Positions 27,101-36,666 are shown, counted from the stretch's first letter. The stretch is 64,000 bases of DNA from Xylanibacillus composti (GCF_018403685.1 NZ_BOVK01000043.1:17742-81741), one strand, 5' to 3'. Notes: generated by a model not told the origin, from the letters alone. Made by a program: numbers and translations.

Positions 27101-30100
27101 GCGTTGCGGCAGCATCCGGGCGTGCGCGACGCTGTCGTTGCGGCGACGGGCGATCCCCGCGGAACCAGACAGCTTGCGGGATATGTTGTGCCCCATTCGG
27201 ATAGCGAAGCTTTGTTTGCGCTCGAAAGCGTCGATCCGCAAAAGAGCGCAGAATATTGGAGCTTGTTGACAGACGCCGGACGAAACCAGTCCCGGGAGGC
27301 GTTGCCGCAACAGATTCCCCCTGAGGCGCTTCATCGGTTTTGGTCGTTTGCGGAGCGGTTGAGCGTCTGTCAAATAGGTCGGGTGCTTGACCAGGCGGGC
27401 GTGTTTCTCCAGCCGGGGGAGCGGCAGACGGTGGAGTCGCTTATGCACCAAGGCGGTATTCATGCTCGCTATCGGGAACTGGTATGCCAGTGGCTTGGCA
27501 TTTTGGAAGAGGAAGGCATGTTGAGCAAAGACGGGACAGGCGGCTGGATCAGCACCCGAATGCTGCCGAAAGACCTGGCAGAAACGGGAGCGTCCGGCAG
27601 GGACTATATCGAATGGGAACAACGTGCGCACGGTCTGCTGCAGTATGTGCGGCAGATGGAGCACGCCCACATGGAGATGCTGAAAGGCGAGGTCGATCCG
27701 CTCGAGTTGTTCTTCGCCGACGACCGCGATCTGTCTCCAGACAGTCTGATTCGGTCGATGCCAGGCGCCGGCTACCGGAACGACATTGCCAGAAGGGTGC
27801 TTGAGCTAGCGGTCCGGGAGCGATCTGGAGCGGAGCCGATACGGATTCTGGAAATCGGTGCAAGAAACGGCGAGCTCACCGAATTCCTGGTTGAGACGCT
27901 TGTGCCCGATCAGGCAGTCTATACGTGCACCGATCCATCCGCTTACTTTTTGAATTTGGCGAAGAACAGATGGAATCACGTTTCGCTTATGGAGTACAGG
28001 CTGCTGGATATGAACCAGCCGCCGCAGTCGCAGGGGTTCCCTTCGCATAGCTACGATATCGTGATTGCAGCCGATTCCTTGCACCGCGTTCGGGACATTG
28101 GCAAAGCACTGGCGCATATTCGCTCTCTGCTGGCGCCGGGAGGCTTGCTGCTGATGACGGAAATGACCCGCAACAGCCGGTTGCAGCAGATCAGCGCCGG
28201 TTATTTGGAGGACGGCTTTACCCGATTTGAAGATGAACGGGCGGCGACCCGCTTGCCGCTCCTTGCGGCGGACAGATGGGTGCGTCTTCTAAAGTCAGCA
28301 TCGTTTGCGGAAGCCGCTGCATTCCCGGGGCAAGACGAGCCTGCTGGCATGTACGGACAGCAGGTGATCGCCGCATTGGCGCCGATTGGCGTCAAGCGCT
28401 TCAATCCGGAGCCGTTGATCGAACAGCTGCGGCGGAAGCTGCCCGAATATATGGTGCCTGCGACGATCATTCCCTTGGATCAGCTGCCGCTGTCTGCTAA
28501 CGGGAAGGTTGACCGGCAGGCGTTGCCCGTGCCGTCTTCCTTAAGATCGGTCACAGCGGATCAAGCTGTGGCGGAGCCGCGCTCGCCCGTCGAACAGGAG
28601 CTTGCGGCGATGTGGAGCCGGCTTCTCGTAGTGGAGCCTGTCGGGCTGACCGACAACTTCTTCACCTTGGGCGGGGACTCTTTGCTGGCCATCAAGCTGG
28701 GCGCCATGGCGCGCGACAAGTTTGAGATTGAGCTTTCCCTGGGGAGTGTGTTCGAGCGTCCGACCATTGCCCAGCTGGCCGAGCGCATACAGGCGCTTAT
28801 CCAGGAGAAGGAGCAGAGCGCCGAGGCCGTCGTCCGTCTGCCTGAGATCGTGCCTTCTCCCGAAGATCGGCATGCTCCCTTTCCATTGACCGAAATCCAG
28901 CAAGCCTACTGGGTTGGCCGAAGCGGTGTTTATGCATTGGGCAACGTATCCACGCACTGCTATTTTGAGCTCGAAGGGACAGATTTGGATCTGGAACGGA
29001 TCAATCGCGCCTGGCAGCGACTGATTGAGCAGCACGACATGATGCGGGCAGTGATCTTGCAAGACGGTCAGCGCCAGCAAATTTTGGAGCATGTGCCGCC
29101 CTACCGAATCGCCGTCGCAGATTTGCGCGGACGGGATGCCGATGCTGTCCGAGCGGAACTGAACCGGGTGCGGGAGGAAATGTCCCACCAGGTTCTGTCC
29201 GCCTGCGAGTGGCCGTTGTTCGATGTACGGGCGTCGGTGTTCGGCAACAATCAGGTACGCCTTCATATCAGTTTCGACAACCTGCTGTTCGACGGCTGGA
29301 GCATGTTCCACCTCCTTAGCGAATGGAATCGGCTGTATCAGCAACCGGATGCCAGTCTGAGCCCGCTGGCTTTGTCATTCAGGGATTATGTGCTGGCTAT
29401 GGAACAGCTGAGAGAGTCGGAGCTGTATGAGCGCGACCGGGCGTATTGGTTCAACCGGTTGCCCGACCTGCCGCCGGCTCCGGATTTGCCGCTTGCGCAA
29501 AACCCGGAGTCTCTCTCAGGGCAACGGTTCACTCGTTTGGATGCCCGTCTGGATCGCGACTCATGGCGGCAGCTTAAGAAACGGACGGCAGAGGCAGGCG
29601 TGACTCCCTCGGGCATTTTGCTCGCGGCCTATGCCGAAGTGCTGGCGGTATGGAGCAGGCAGCCCCGGTTCACGATCAATCTGACCCAGTTCAACCGGCT
29701 GCCGCTGCATCCCGAGGTTCCGCAAATTGTGGGCGATTTCACTTCGCTTACGCTGCTGGCCGCAGACCATTCGTCCGGGGCGACCTTTGTGGAGCGTGCC
29801 CGAAAATTGCAGGAGCAGCTTTGGCGGGACCTGGACCATCCCTATGTCGGAGGAGTGCAGGTGCAGCGTGAGCTGGCGAGAACAAACGGCGTCCACAACG
29901 GTGTTGCGATGCCGGTCGTATTTACGAGCGCCCTTGGCGTCGACCAGTGGGACGAAGGAGAGTCTGGCGGCAAGTGGCTGGGCAAGCTGGTCTACAACAT
30001 TACGCAGACGCCGCAAGTATGGCTGGATCATCAGGTCGTCGAGCAAGACGGACAATTGCTGCTGATTTGGGACGCTGTAGCGGGGCTATTTCCGTCGGGG

Positions 30101-33100
30101 CTATTGGACGACATGTTTGCGGCCTATTGCCAGTTGCTGCGGCGATTGGCTGAAGAAGAACAGGCGTGGCGAGCCGAAATGCCTGCTCTTCTATCGATCC
30201 CCCGGCTCGAGGGGAGAATCGAGGCGAACCGTACGGAAGCCCCTGTATCCCGGAATACGCTCGACGGTTTGTTCGCCGCAAAGGCGGCCATGCAGCCCGA
30301 TCGTCCAGCCATCATCTGTTCCGACCGCATCTTGACCTACGAGGAGCTGCGCCGCCGATCGGACGCTGTGGCACAACTGCTGCGGACAAAAGGCGCAAAG
30401 CCCAATACGCTTACAGCGGTCATCATGGAGAAAGGGTGGGAGCAGGTCGTCGGCGCACTCGGCATTCTGAAGTCCGGAGCCGCCTACCTGCCTGTCGATC
30501 CGGCCCATCCCGGGGAGAGGCGCGCTCAGATATTGCGCGACGGCAACGTCGGCGTGGTGCTGACCCAATCGTGGCTGGACGAGCGGCTGGACTGGCCGGA
30601 AGGAGTTGAACGCATCTACATCGATCATCTCGCACCTGCGACAGGCAAGGTTGATTCGCCTGACAGGAACCCGGACGATCTGGCTTACGTCATTTATACC
30701 TCGGGTTCGACGGGGGTCCCCAAAGGAGTCATGATTGATCACCGCGGCGCGGTGAACACCATCTTGGATGTGAACAGCCGCTTTGCTGTCGGGCCTGCGG
30801 ACCGGGTGCTCGCTTTATCGCATTTGAACTTTGATCTGTCGGTGTATGATATGTTCGGCATGCTGGCTGCAGGAGCGGCGATCGTGATGCCCGAGGCGGA
30901 GCAAACGAGAGATCCGGGCAGTTGGCTGACCTGGCTGGAACAAGAGCGCATCACGGTGTGGAATACGGTTCCGGCGCTGATGCAAATGCTGCTGGAGCAT
31001 GCTGCCGGAAGCGGCAAAGCTCTGCCCCAGTCTCTTCGCCTGGTGCTGCTCAGCGGGGACTGGATTCCGCTTGAATTGCCAGGCAAGATCCAGGCGCAAA
31101 TTGCCGGGGTAGAGGTAATCGGCTTGGGCGGGGCGACAGAGGCGTCCATTTGGTCGAATTTGTACCCGATTGGGGAAGTCGACCCGAGCTGGAGGAGCAT
31201 ACCGTATGGCCGTCCGATGACGAATCAGCGCTATTATGTGCTGAATGCGTGGATGGGGGACTGCCCTGTATGGGTACCGGGCCAACTTTACATCGGCGGA
31301 ATTGGGCTTGCCCAAGGCTATTGGAACGACGAAGCCAAAACGAACGAACGGTTTATCCGTCATCCGCGGACCGGCGAGCGCCTTTACAATACTGGCGATC
31401 TGGGCCGTTATTTGCCGGACGGCACGATCGAGTTTCTCGGACGGGAGGACTTCCAGGTCAAAATCCGGGGCCATCGGATTGAATTGGGCGAGATCGAAGC
31501 GGCGCTGAAGCAGTTGGATGGGGTAAAAGACGCCGTCGCCGCTGTGAGCGAGCCTTCCGGCGACAAGCAATTGGTAGTCTATATCGTTCCCGGCGATGGC
31601 GAAGGACTATCGTTGCTTGAAACCGAGCGCGTGGATTCAGCCGTCAGCGGGGAACGGTGGCTTACCCTCTGCAGCACCGGCCTGCTGCAAGCGTCGCAAC
31701 TCGCGGAGGCTGTCCATGGTGAGGCAATTGGCGCTTTCATGGATTACGCCGATCGTTTAAGCGTTGCAGCGATGTGCGATACGCTTGCCAGCTTGGGCAT
31801 ATTCGCTCGCGAGGGGGAGCGCTATGCCGTTGACGCATGCATGCGCCGTTACCAGCTGCATCCCCGTTACCGGTCGTTGTTCGTTCATTGGCTGGATGTG
31901 CTGGCGGAAGAGGGGCTGCTGCGGAAGGAAGGGGACGGTCGCTATCAGAACGTCCTCCCGTTCGGCAATGCGCAGCATGAACTGTCGTGCTTCGATTGGA
32001 CCCGGTTCCCGGGCATGTCGGAGAAAGCGCAGGCGTTGAGCGAAGGGTTCCGCCGCGGGAAAGCAGCGATGACCGCTCTGCTGAGAGGCGATACCGATCC
32101 GCGCGAGCTGTTCCTGACCGAGGATTCCTTCCTGACGGCGGAAGCGCTCAGCGGCTTCAACCTTGCGAGATCGTATTCCATCGGACTGTGCCGCGAGCTG
32201 TTCCGCACTATCCTCAATGGTTATCCTGCGGACAAAGAGATACGGGTGCTGGAACTCGGATCGAGAGCGGGAGGGCTGGCGGACACGCTTGCGCCCCTCT
32301 GTGAAGGAAGGGGACGGTACTTGTATGCCGACGAATCTTCTTTCTTCACGGATCAGGCCAAGCAGAAATGGGGCGAAGCGGCTCCGATCGAATACAGTTT
32401 GTTCGATATGAACAACAGTCCGCTGCAGCAAGGATTTGCGCTTCACGAATTCGACATCATTGTCGCAGACAATACGCTGCATCGCGCCCGCAATCTGGAA
32501 GCGACACTGGGGCATCTGAAGCGTATGCTGGCGCCCGGCGGGTATTTGATCTTCGGTGAAGCGACGCGGAACAGTCGGCTGATGCTGACGACCGTCGGAT
32601 TTTTGGAGGACGGGTTCAGCCATTTTGAAGACGAGCGGAAGGAAACTTGTCTTCCCCTGCTTCCGGCAGCTAAATGGCTGGAGGCTTTAGCGGAACAAGG
32701 ATTTGCGCGGACGATGTCATTGCCGGAAAGCAGCGGTGCAGCAGACGCATACGACCAGTGCATCATTATGGCGCAGGGGCCCGAACAGGTCAGCACGTTC
32801 AACCCGACAAGGCTGTCCGACGCCCTGCGGCAAAAGCTGCCCGATTACATGGTGCCGACCTCGTTCGTGCTGCTGGAGGAACTGCCCTTGTCAGCGAATG
32901 GGAAGGTGGACAGAAAGGCGCTGGGGGCTCTGGCGAAGGCTGGTGCGAGAACGGCGGGCAGAAAGCGCGCCGCCCCGGCCACGGAGCTTCAGGAGAAGCT
33001 CGCAAGCGTCTGGGAGGAGGTTCTCGGCTGTAAGCAGGTAGGGCTGGATGACGGTTTTTTCGAGTTAGGAGGGGACTCCCTGCGCGCGATCCAATGCATG

Positions 33101-33244
33101 AACGTATTGAAAGAACGCTATCAGATCGATTTGTCGCTGCAAGATCTGTTCGATGCTCCCAATATTGGTCAGCTTGCCCGGTTGATCGAGAAGAAAGCGG
33201 CGGAGAGGGGTCAGGCGGCGGCCTATGAAGAAGGCATTATTTGA
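24170..33244 (+). CDS. Two-module siderophore NRPS: ArCP-Cy-A(MT-like)-PCP-Cy-A(MT-like)-PCP
   Basis: 3024 residues. Domains by rough residue: aryl carrier 10-85 (LGLDSL, Ser43); Cy1 109-545 (DLLVADVQS from Asp241); A1 560-1450 (TSGSTG near 710); stuffed methyltransferase-like insert about 1010-1410; PCP1 (LGGDSL, Ser1504); Cy2 1571-2015 (DNLLFDGWS); A2 2030-2915 with insert about 2475-2870; PCP2 (LGGDSL, Ser2970). Both Cy domains carry DxxxxDxxS, so they should condense and cyclise cysteine. By eye the A2 pocket reads D-L-Y-N-L-S-L-I-W, the known Cys code; A1 differs only by Met at two positions. Both inserts have weakened SAM motifs (EIGARNGEL, ELGSRAGGL), as in the epimerase-like inserts of PchE/HMWP2. 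The ATG at 24170 follows GAAAGGAGAG. Layout extends PchE by a second Cys module. Confidence 0.93.
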   Translation: MSESLLPISAIGYEEARMQVKRMLPAPVEFDDDQNLIELGLDSLHMMRLVNDWRRAGAAVSFAELIASPRFGDWWSLLHKSNREAAVTAERPARHMTTGACDPEPAIGPFPLTDVQYAYWIGRRDEQPLGGVGCHAYVEMDGHGVEPRRLESAWKQLLAHHAMLRARFLADGQQEVMETPAAPTLVVHDLRHCSADELAPELMRIRDRLSHRRLAVENGEVAGLALSLLPEGRTRIHFDIDLLVADVQSLHILLRDLAAAYARGAKPAAPANWRFADYLRREASGREAELARAEAYWRERLPNLPAAPGLPLKTRPETIKAPVFARRSYVVSEAVWKRLQQRAAACQVTPAMVLLTAYAEVLDRWSAHSQFLLNIPLFDRPTGEPGLEDVVADFTNLLLLAVDCGTRQSFLERVRSVQAQFHRDAAHAAYSGVQVQRDLARFRQGEREIAPVVFACNLGTPLMTDECRQSLGELAYMISQTPQVWLDFQIYEMDAGLLLAWDAVDALFPDGMMDRMFAAMTRLIEWLAAEHTGWQASPDTLWAAERPRWEKDEERSLPMQAQCLHDGFFEKAAASPGQTALIDSRSDALCSYGELSDYALRVAAFLQASGVREGDPVAVTLPRGIDQIAAVLGILAAGACYVPISVDQPSARRSKIHQKAGIRHVLTDPELVDAAGWPADAAVLSITDAADAVPLTEPADPSPERLAYILFTSGSTGEPKGVEIRHAGAWNTIADLNQRYQVGQTDRIVAVSSLDFDLSVYDIFGLLSAGGSLVLLAEETRRDAARWLKLVNKYEATIWNSVPVLLDMLLTAAESEREKLSSLRLAMLSGDWIGLDLPPRLNQAAEHSLLVAMGGATEASIWSNYHEVAVPLPAHWTSIPYGRPLSNQAYRIVDDKGRDCPEWATGELWIGGAGVAAGYRGEPELTAERFVEWNDSRWYRTGDLGRYWPDGTMEFLGRQDFQVKIRGHRIELGEIETALRQHPGVRDAVVAATGDPRGTRQLAGYVVPHSDSEALFALESVDPQKSAEYWSLLTDAGRNQSREALPQQIPPEALHRFWSFAERLSVCQIGRVLDQAGVFLQPGERQTVESLMHQGGIHARYRELVCQWLGILEEEGMLSKDGTGGWISTRMLPKDLAETGASGRDYIEWEQRAHGLLQYVRQMEHAHMEMLKGEVDPLELFFADDRDLSPDSLIRSMPGAGYRNDIARRVLELAVRERSGAEPIRILEIGARNGELTEFLVETLVPDQAVYTCTDPSAYFLNLAKNRWNHVSLMEYRLLDMNQPPQSQGFPSHSYDIVIAADSLHRVRDIGKALAHIRSLLAPGGLLLMTEMTRNSRLQQISAGYLEDGFTRFEDERAATRLPLLAADRWVRLLKSASFAEAAAFPGQDEPAGMYGQQVIAALAPIGVKRFNPEPLIEQLRRKLPEYMVPATIIPLDQLPLSANGKVDRQALPVPSSLRSVTADQAVAEPRSPVEQELAAMWSRLLVVEPVGLTDNFFTLGGDSLLAIKLGAMARDKFEIELSLGSVFERPTIAQLAERIQALIQEKEQSAEAVVRLPEIVPSPEDRHAPFPLTEIQQAYWVGRSGVYALGNVSTHCYFELEGTDLDLERINRAWQRLIEQHDMMRAVILQDGQRQQILEHVPPYRIAVADLRGRDADAVRAELNRVREEMSHQVLSACEWPLFDVRASVFGNNQVRLHISFDNLLFDGWSMFHLLSEWNRLYQQPDASLSPLALSFRDYVLAMEQLRESELYERDRAYWFNRLPDLPPAPDLPLAQNPESLSGQRFTRLDARLDRDSWRQLKKRTAEAGVTPSGILLAAYAEVLAVWSRQPRFTINLTQFNRLPLHPEVPQIVGDFTSLTLLAADHSSGATFVERARKLQEQLWRDLDHPYVGGVQVQRELARTNGVHNGVAMPVVFTSALGVDQWDEGESGGKWLGKLVYNITQTPQVWLDHQVVEQDGQLLLIWDAVAGLFPSGLLDDMFAAYCQLLRRLAEEEQAWRAEMPALLSIPRLEGRIEANRTEAPVSRNTLDGLFAAKAAMQPDRPAIICSDRILTYEELRRRSDAVAQLLRTKGAKPNTLTAVIMEKGWEQVVGALGILKSGAAYLPVDPAHPGERRAQILRDGNVGVVLTQSWLDERLDWPEGVERIYIDHLAPATGKVDSPDRNPDDLAYVIYTSGSTGVPKGVMIDHRGAVNTILDVNSRFAVGPADRVLALSHLNFDLSVYDMFGMLAAGAAIVMPEAEQTRDPGSWLTWLEQERITVWNTVPALMQMLLEHAAGSGKALPQSLRLVLLSGDWIPLELPGKIQAQIAGVEVIGLGGATEASIWSNLYPIGEVDPSWRSIPYGRPMTNQRYYVLNAWMGDCPVWVPGQLYIGGIGLAQGYWNDEAKTNERFIRHPRTGERLYNTGDLGRYLPDGTIEFLGREDFQVKIRGHRIELGEIEAALKQLDGVKDAVAAVSEPSGDKQLVVYIVPGDGEGLSLLETERVDSAVSGERWLTLCSTGLLQASQLAEAVHGEAIGAFMDYADRLSVAAMCDTLASLGIFAREGERYAVDACMRRYQLHPRYRSLFVHWLDVLAEEGLLRKEGDGRYQNVLPFGNAQHELSCFDWTRFPGMSEKAQALSEGFRRGKAAMTALLRGDTDPRELFLTEDSFLTAEALSGFNLARSYSIGLCRELFRTILNGYPADKEIRVLELGSRAGGLADTLAPLCEGRGRYLYADESSFFTDQAKQKWGEAAPIEYSLFDMNNSPLQQGFALHEFDIIVADNTLHRARNLEATLGHLKRMLAPGGYLIFGEATRNSRLMLTTVGFLEDGFSHFEDERKETCLPLLPAAKWLEALAEQGFARTMSLPESSGAADAYDQCIIMAQGPEQVSTFNPTRLSDALRQKLPDYMVPTSFVLLEELPLSANGKVDRKALGALAKAGARTAGRKRAAPATELQEKLASVWEEVLGCKQVGLDDGFFELGGDSLRAIQCMNVLKERYQIDLSLQDLFDAPNIGQLARLIEKKAAERGQAAAYEEGII

Positions 33245-33265
33245 AGCAAGAAGGAGGCGATTGCG

Positions 33266-34405
33266 GTGAAGAACAGAACGATCGGTATATTAGGGGCTTC
33301 CGGGCAAGTCGGAAGAGGAGCGGTGGAGACCATGCTCGGTTCCGCCGAATTCCCCATCGTACTCGGCGGAAGGAATCCCGAGAAGCTGCGTGAACAATAC
33401 CGCCGCGCGGAACCGAGAGCCGTCTTCATGCATGTGGATGTGTACGATAGCGAATCGCTTCGCCGCTTCACGGGCAGCTGCGATGTCGTCATTAATTGTG
33501 CGGGGCCGTCGAAGCAAGTCTTGGACCGGGTTGCTTCTGCTTGCCTCGAACACGGCGTTCATTACGTGGATGTTTCGGGAGACGAGCATCTGTACAAGCG
33601 ATTGCGGAGCGCAAACCGGGAAATCGAAGAGAAGCGGCTGACGTTTCTGGTCTCGGCAGGCGTATACCCCGGCTTGTCCGAGATGTTCCCGGCATATGTG
33701 GCGGAAACGGGGCTGGATGAGGTCGAATTGCTTGAATTGTTTTTTGCAGGCAACGGCGGCTTTTCACTGAACGCAGCGTATGACATCGTCTGCAGCATTC
33801 AGGAAGATACCGGACGGGGAATGATGTACGGCAAGAACGGCGAAGCCAGCAAAATGGATCGTCCGTTTCCGCGCAGCTATCCATTGCCTCCCCCTGCGGG
33901 CGAACGGAACGTCTATCCGGTCCTGCACGATGAATTTTTATCGATTGCCCGAAGTCGGCGTTTCCGCGAGGCCATGTTTTATAACACCTACCCAGACAAC
34001 GCGATACTGAACAAGTTCATGACGATCAAAGCGCTGGAACTGTACAAGACGGAGGAGCAAAAGCTGGCGTCTGCCCGAATGCTGGTTGAACAATTCGGCG
34101 CGTACAAGCAGCCGGCCCAGGCATACAGCATGTTCCATCTGCTTGCAGAAGGCCGCAAAGACGGCAAGCCGCTGCGGCTGGGGGCAACGCTGTTGTACAA
34201 CAATGATTGGAACACGTTGTCCGGCATGGTCGCTGCCAATGCCGCCAGACTGGTGCTGGAGGACGGCGGGAGGGCGCCAGGTTGCAAGTATGCGGCAGAA
34301 GGGGTATCTCCGGTCAACATGATGAATGTGCTGGGCGAGCAGGACGTTCATCTTGCGCATTCCGTCATGGAAGCGAGAGCGGGGGTGAATCATGAACGGA
34401 CATAA
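33266..34405 (+). CDS. Saccharopine dehydrogenase-like NAD(P)-binding protein of the siderophore operon
   Basis: About 379 residues. The N-terminus has a clear Rossmann fold (IGILGASGQVGRGAVETML) followed by DVVINCAGP, HYVDVSGDEH and VSAGVYPGLSEMFP, characteristic of the saccharopine-dehydrogenase NADP-binding family. GTG at 33266 follows AAGGAGG at 33251-33257. It lies between the two-module NRPS and the imine reductase and overlaps the latter by 14 bases, so a role in siderophore chemistry (a second reduction or oxidation of a ring, or tailoring) is likely but unproven. It is not a known lysine-pathway enzyme in this context. Confidence 0.7.
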   Translation: MKNRTIGILGASGQVGRGAVETMLGSAEFPIVLGGRNPEKLREQYRRAEPRAVFMHVDVYDSESLRRFTGSCDVVINCAGPSKQVLDRVASACLEHGVHYVDVSGDEHLYKRLRSANREIEEKRLTFLVSAGVYPGLSEMFPAYVAETGLDEVELLELFFAGNGGFSLNAAYDIVCSIQEDTGRGMMYGKNGEASKMDRPFPRSYPLPPPAGERNVYPVLHDEFLSIARSRRFREAMFYNTYPDNAILNKFMTIKALELYKTEEQKLASARMLVEQFGAYKQPAQAYSMFHLLAEGRKDGKPLRLGATLLYNNDWNTLSGMVAANAARLVLEDGGRAPGCKYAAEGVSPVNMMNVLGEQDVHLAHSVMEARAGVNHERT

Positions 34406-36665
34406 CAGACTGCGGACGGTAGTATGCGGCTCCCGATTCGGACAGTTCTATCTTGAGGCGGTCACAGCGCTCCCCGATCAATTCGAACTCGTCGGTCTGC
34501 TAGGCAAGGGCAGCGAACGCTCCAAGCTCTGCGCAGAGCGTTGCGGGGTCCCGCTCTATACCGAGATCGCGCAGCTCCCCGATCGCCTGGATCTCGCCTG
34601 CGTCGTCCTGCGGTCCGGCGTCATGGGCGGAGACGGGACAGCGCTGACGCTTGAGCTGCTGGCGCGCGGCGTCCACGTCATTCAGGAACAACCGGTCCAT
34701 CACAAGGATCTGGCGGATTGTCTGCGGGCGGCGCGGCAGAACGGCGTTCATTATATGACTGGCGATCTGTACGCGCATTTGCCCGCTGTGCGCCGTTTTA
34801 TCGCATGCGCCCGCGTCTTGCTGGAGCAGCAGCAGGCGCTGTACATCGATGCGGCATGCGCTACGCAGGTTTCCTATCCGATGATGCATATGCTGATGGA
34901 AGCCTTGCCGTCCATTCGCCCGTGGACAATTAACCATGTGCTTAAGGACGACGGACCGTTTCAGGTGCTAAGCGGATTGCTCGGCAACATTCCGATCACG
35001 CTAAGGGCCCACAATGAAGTCAATCCCGAAGATCCGGACAATTATTTGCATCTGCTGCACAGCTTGACGATTGGAGTCGCTGGCGGCAGCCTGTCGCTCG
35101 TCGATACCCACGGCCCTGTCGTCTGGCGTCCCCGTCTGCACGTTCCCGATGTTCCCGACATTCCCGGCGAGCTGAAGGCAGGGGCGCACGCGCATCTGCT
35201 TGCGCGCAGCGAGCAAGTGCTGGGACCGGCAGCAACCGACAGCTACAGGGACATTCTTCTGGAACAGTGGCCGCGCGCGATTGGACGGGATCTGCTGCAG
35301 ATGAGCAGCATGATTCGCGGAGATACCGTTGCGGATACAAGAGCGCAGCAAGAGCTGCTGTGTTCCCGGCAGTGGCAACAATTGACCCAGGCGCTGGGAT
35401 ACCCGGTGCTGCGGCAGCATCGCGGCCACCAGCCATTGTCGGTTGACTGCTTGCTTGAGGCGGCTGCGCTCATAGCGGAAGACGCTCAAGAACGTGCTGC
35501 TCCATCGCAGGCAAGCGCCGGGTCCCCTGACGCGGAACAGGCTGCGACGGCCATACAGGAGTTGAGCGCCAGCCAAGTGATCGCCTGCGTCGAAAGGCTG
35601 GATGCCGCTGCCCTGTCATCCATGCTGTTCGCCCTGCAATCACAGGGAACGCTGACAGCGTCAGAGCAAGCGTACAGCGAGACAGACATTTTTGCCGCCG
35701 CCAAGGTTGCGCCGCGCCATCAGCCTGTTGTCCTGCGCTGGCTGCGGGTGCTTGCGGAACGCGGGTACTTGGTCAAGCGCCGGAACGGCTTCCTCGCTGT
35801 GGAACAGATCACGAAAGACGTGGTGGAGCTGCGCTGGCAGTCGGCGATGGAAGCATGGGCCGGCAAGCTCGGCTCCCGCCGCATTGTGGACTACCTGATC
35901 GCCAACGCCGAACGGCTTCAGCAGCTAATGCGCGACGAACAGCAAGCAGCGCTGCTGCTGTTCCCCGAAGGACGCATGGACATCGCCCATGCGCTGTACC
36001 GCGATACCGCCATTGCGCGTTATCTGAACCAGTCGGCAGCCGATGCCGTACAGCGCATCGCCGACGCCAAGCTGGCCGCATCCGCTGCGCTGACGGCCGG
36101 GCAAGCTGGCTTGCGCATTCTGGAAGTCGGCGCCGGCACGGGGGCGACGACGGATGCGGTCGCGAGCAGGCTGAAAGCCGCTCATGCGAACGGGCTGGAG
36201 CTGGAGTATCTGTTTACCGACATCTCCCGCTTTTTTATGGCGGCTGCCCGTGAACGTTACAGCGATTGCCCGTGGATGCGGTATCAGCTTGTCGATATCG
36301 ATCAAAGCCTGTTTGCGCAAGGATTACAACCGGAAAGCGTCGATATCGTCATCGCGGCGGGGATGCTGAACAATGCGCGCGATACGGATCGGATCGTGCA
36401 AGACTTGCTGGAATGCCTGGTGCCGGGAGGATGGCTGCTCGTCACTGAGCCGGTCAAGGAATTTACGGAAATGTTGATTTCGCAAGCGTTTATGATGACG
36501 GTTCCGGAGGACGACAGGAGGAACACGAACACTACCTTCATGTCCGTCGGGCAGTGGCTCGACGTGTTCGACCGGGCGGGTGCCCGGGAAGTGACGGTGT
36601 TGCCGGACGAATCGCACCCGCTTGCGCCGCTTGGTCAAAAACTGTTTGCAGTGAGGAAGGGTTAA
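34392..36665 (+). CDS. Thiazolinyl imine reductase fused to an NRPS-type methyltransferase
   Basis: 757 residues. Residues about 8-365 match the PchG/Irp3 (YbtU) thiazolinyl imine reductases: the NADPH motif VVCGSRFGQFYLEAV, then GVHVIQEQPVHHKDL and GDLYAHLPAVRRF. These reduce a carrier-bound thiazoline to thiazolidine. Residues about 395-757 are a methyltransferase unit with its helical N-terminal extension (LDAAALSSMLFALQSQG) and an intact SAM motif, ILEVGAGTGATT (Glu578 region). The same unit, extension included, is stuffed in the A domain of the third NRPS module. ATG at 34392 follows GGGGGTGA. I know of no described fusion of this kind. Reduction and N-methylation could be coupled. Confidence 0.85.
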   Translation: MNGHNRLRTVVCGSRFGQFYLEAVTALPDQFELVGLLGKGSERSKLCAERCGVPLYTEIAQLPDRLDLACVVLRSGVMGGDGTALTLELLARGVHVIQEQPVHHKDLADCLRAARQNGVHYMTGDLYAHLPAVRRFIACARVLLEQQQALYIDAACATQVSYPMMHMLMEALPSIRPWTINHVLKDDGPFQVLSGLLGNIPITLRAHNEVNPEDPDNYLHLLHSLTIGVAGGSLSLVDTHGPVVWRPRLHVPDVPDIPGELKAGAHAHLLARSEQVLGPAATDSYRDILLEQWPRAIGRDLLQMSSMIRGDTVADTRAQQELLCSRQWQQLTQALGYPVLRQHRGHQPLSVDCLLEAAALIAEDAQERAAPSQASAGSPDAEQAATAIQELSASQVIACVERLDAAALSSMLFALQSQGTLTASEQAYSETDIFAAAKVAPRHQPVVLRWLRVLAERGYLVKRRNGFLAVEQITKDVVELRWQSAMEAWAGKLGSRRIVDYLIANAERLQQLMRDEQQAALLLFPEGRMDIAHALYRDTAIARYLNQSAADAVQRIADAKLAASAALTAGQAGLRILEVGAGTGATTDAVASRLKAAHANGLELEYLFTDISRFFMAAARERYSDCPWMRYQLVDIDQSLFAQGLQPESVDIVIAAGMLNNARDTDRIVQDLLECLVPGGWLLVTEPVKEFTEMLISQAFMMTVPEDDRRNTNTTFMSVGQWLDVFDRAGAREVTVLPDESHPLAPLGQKLFAVRKG

Positions 36666-36666
36666 G

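Noticed and set aside
26312..27670. 452-codon open frame on the minus strand inside the NRPS
   Set aside because: Antisense to conserved A-domain sequence; composition is atypical and there is no start signal.
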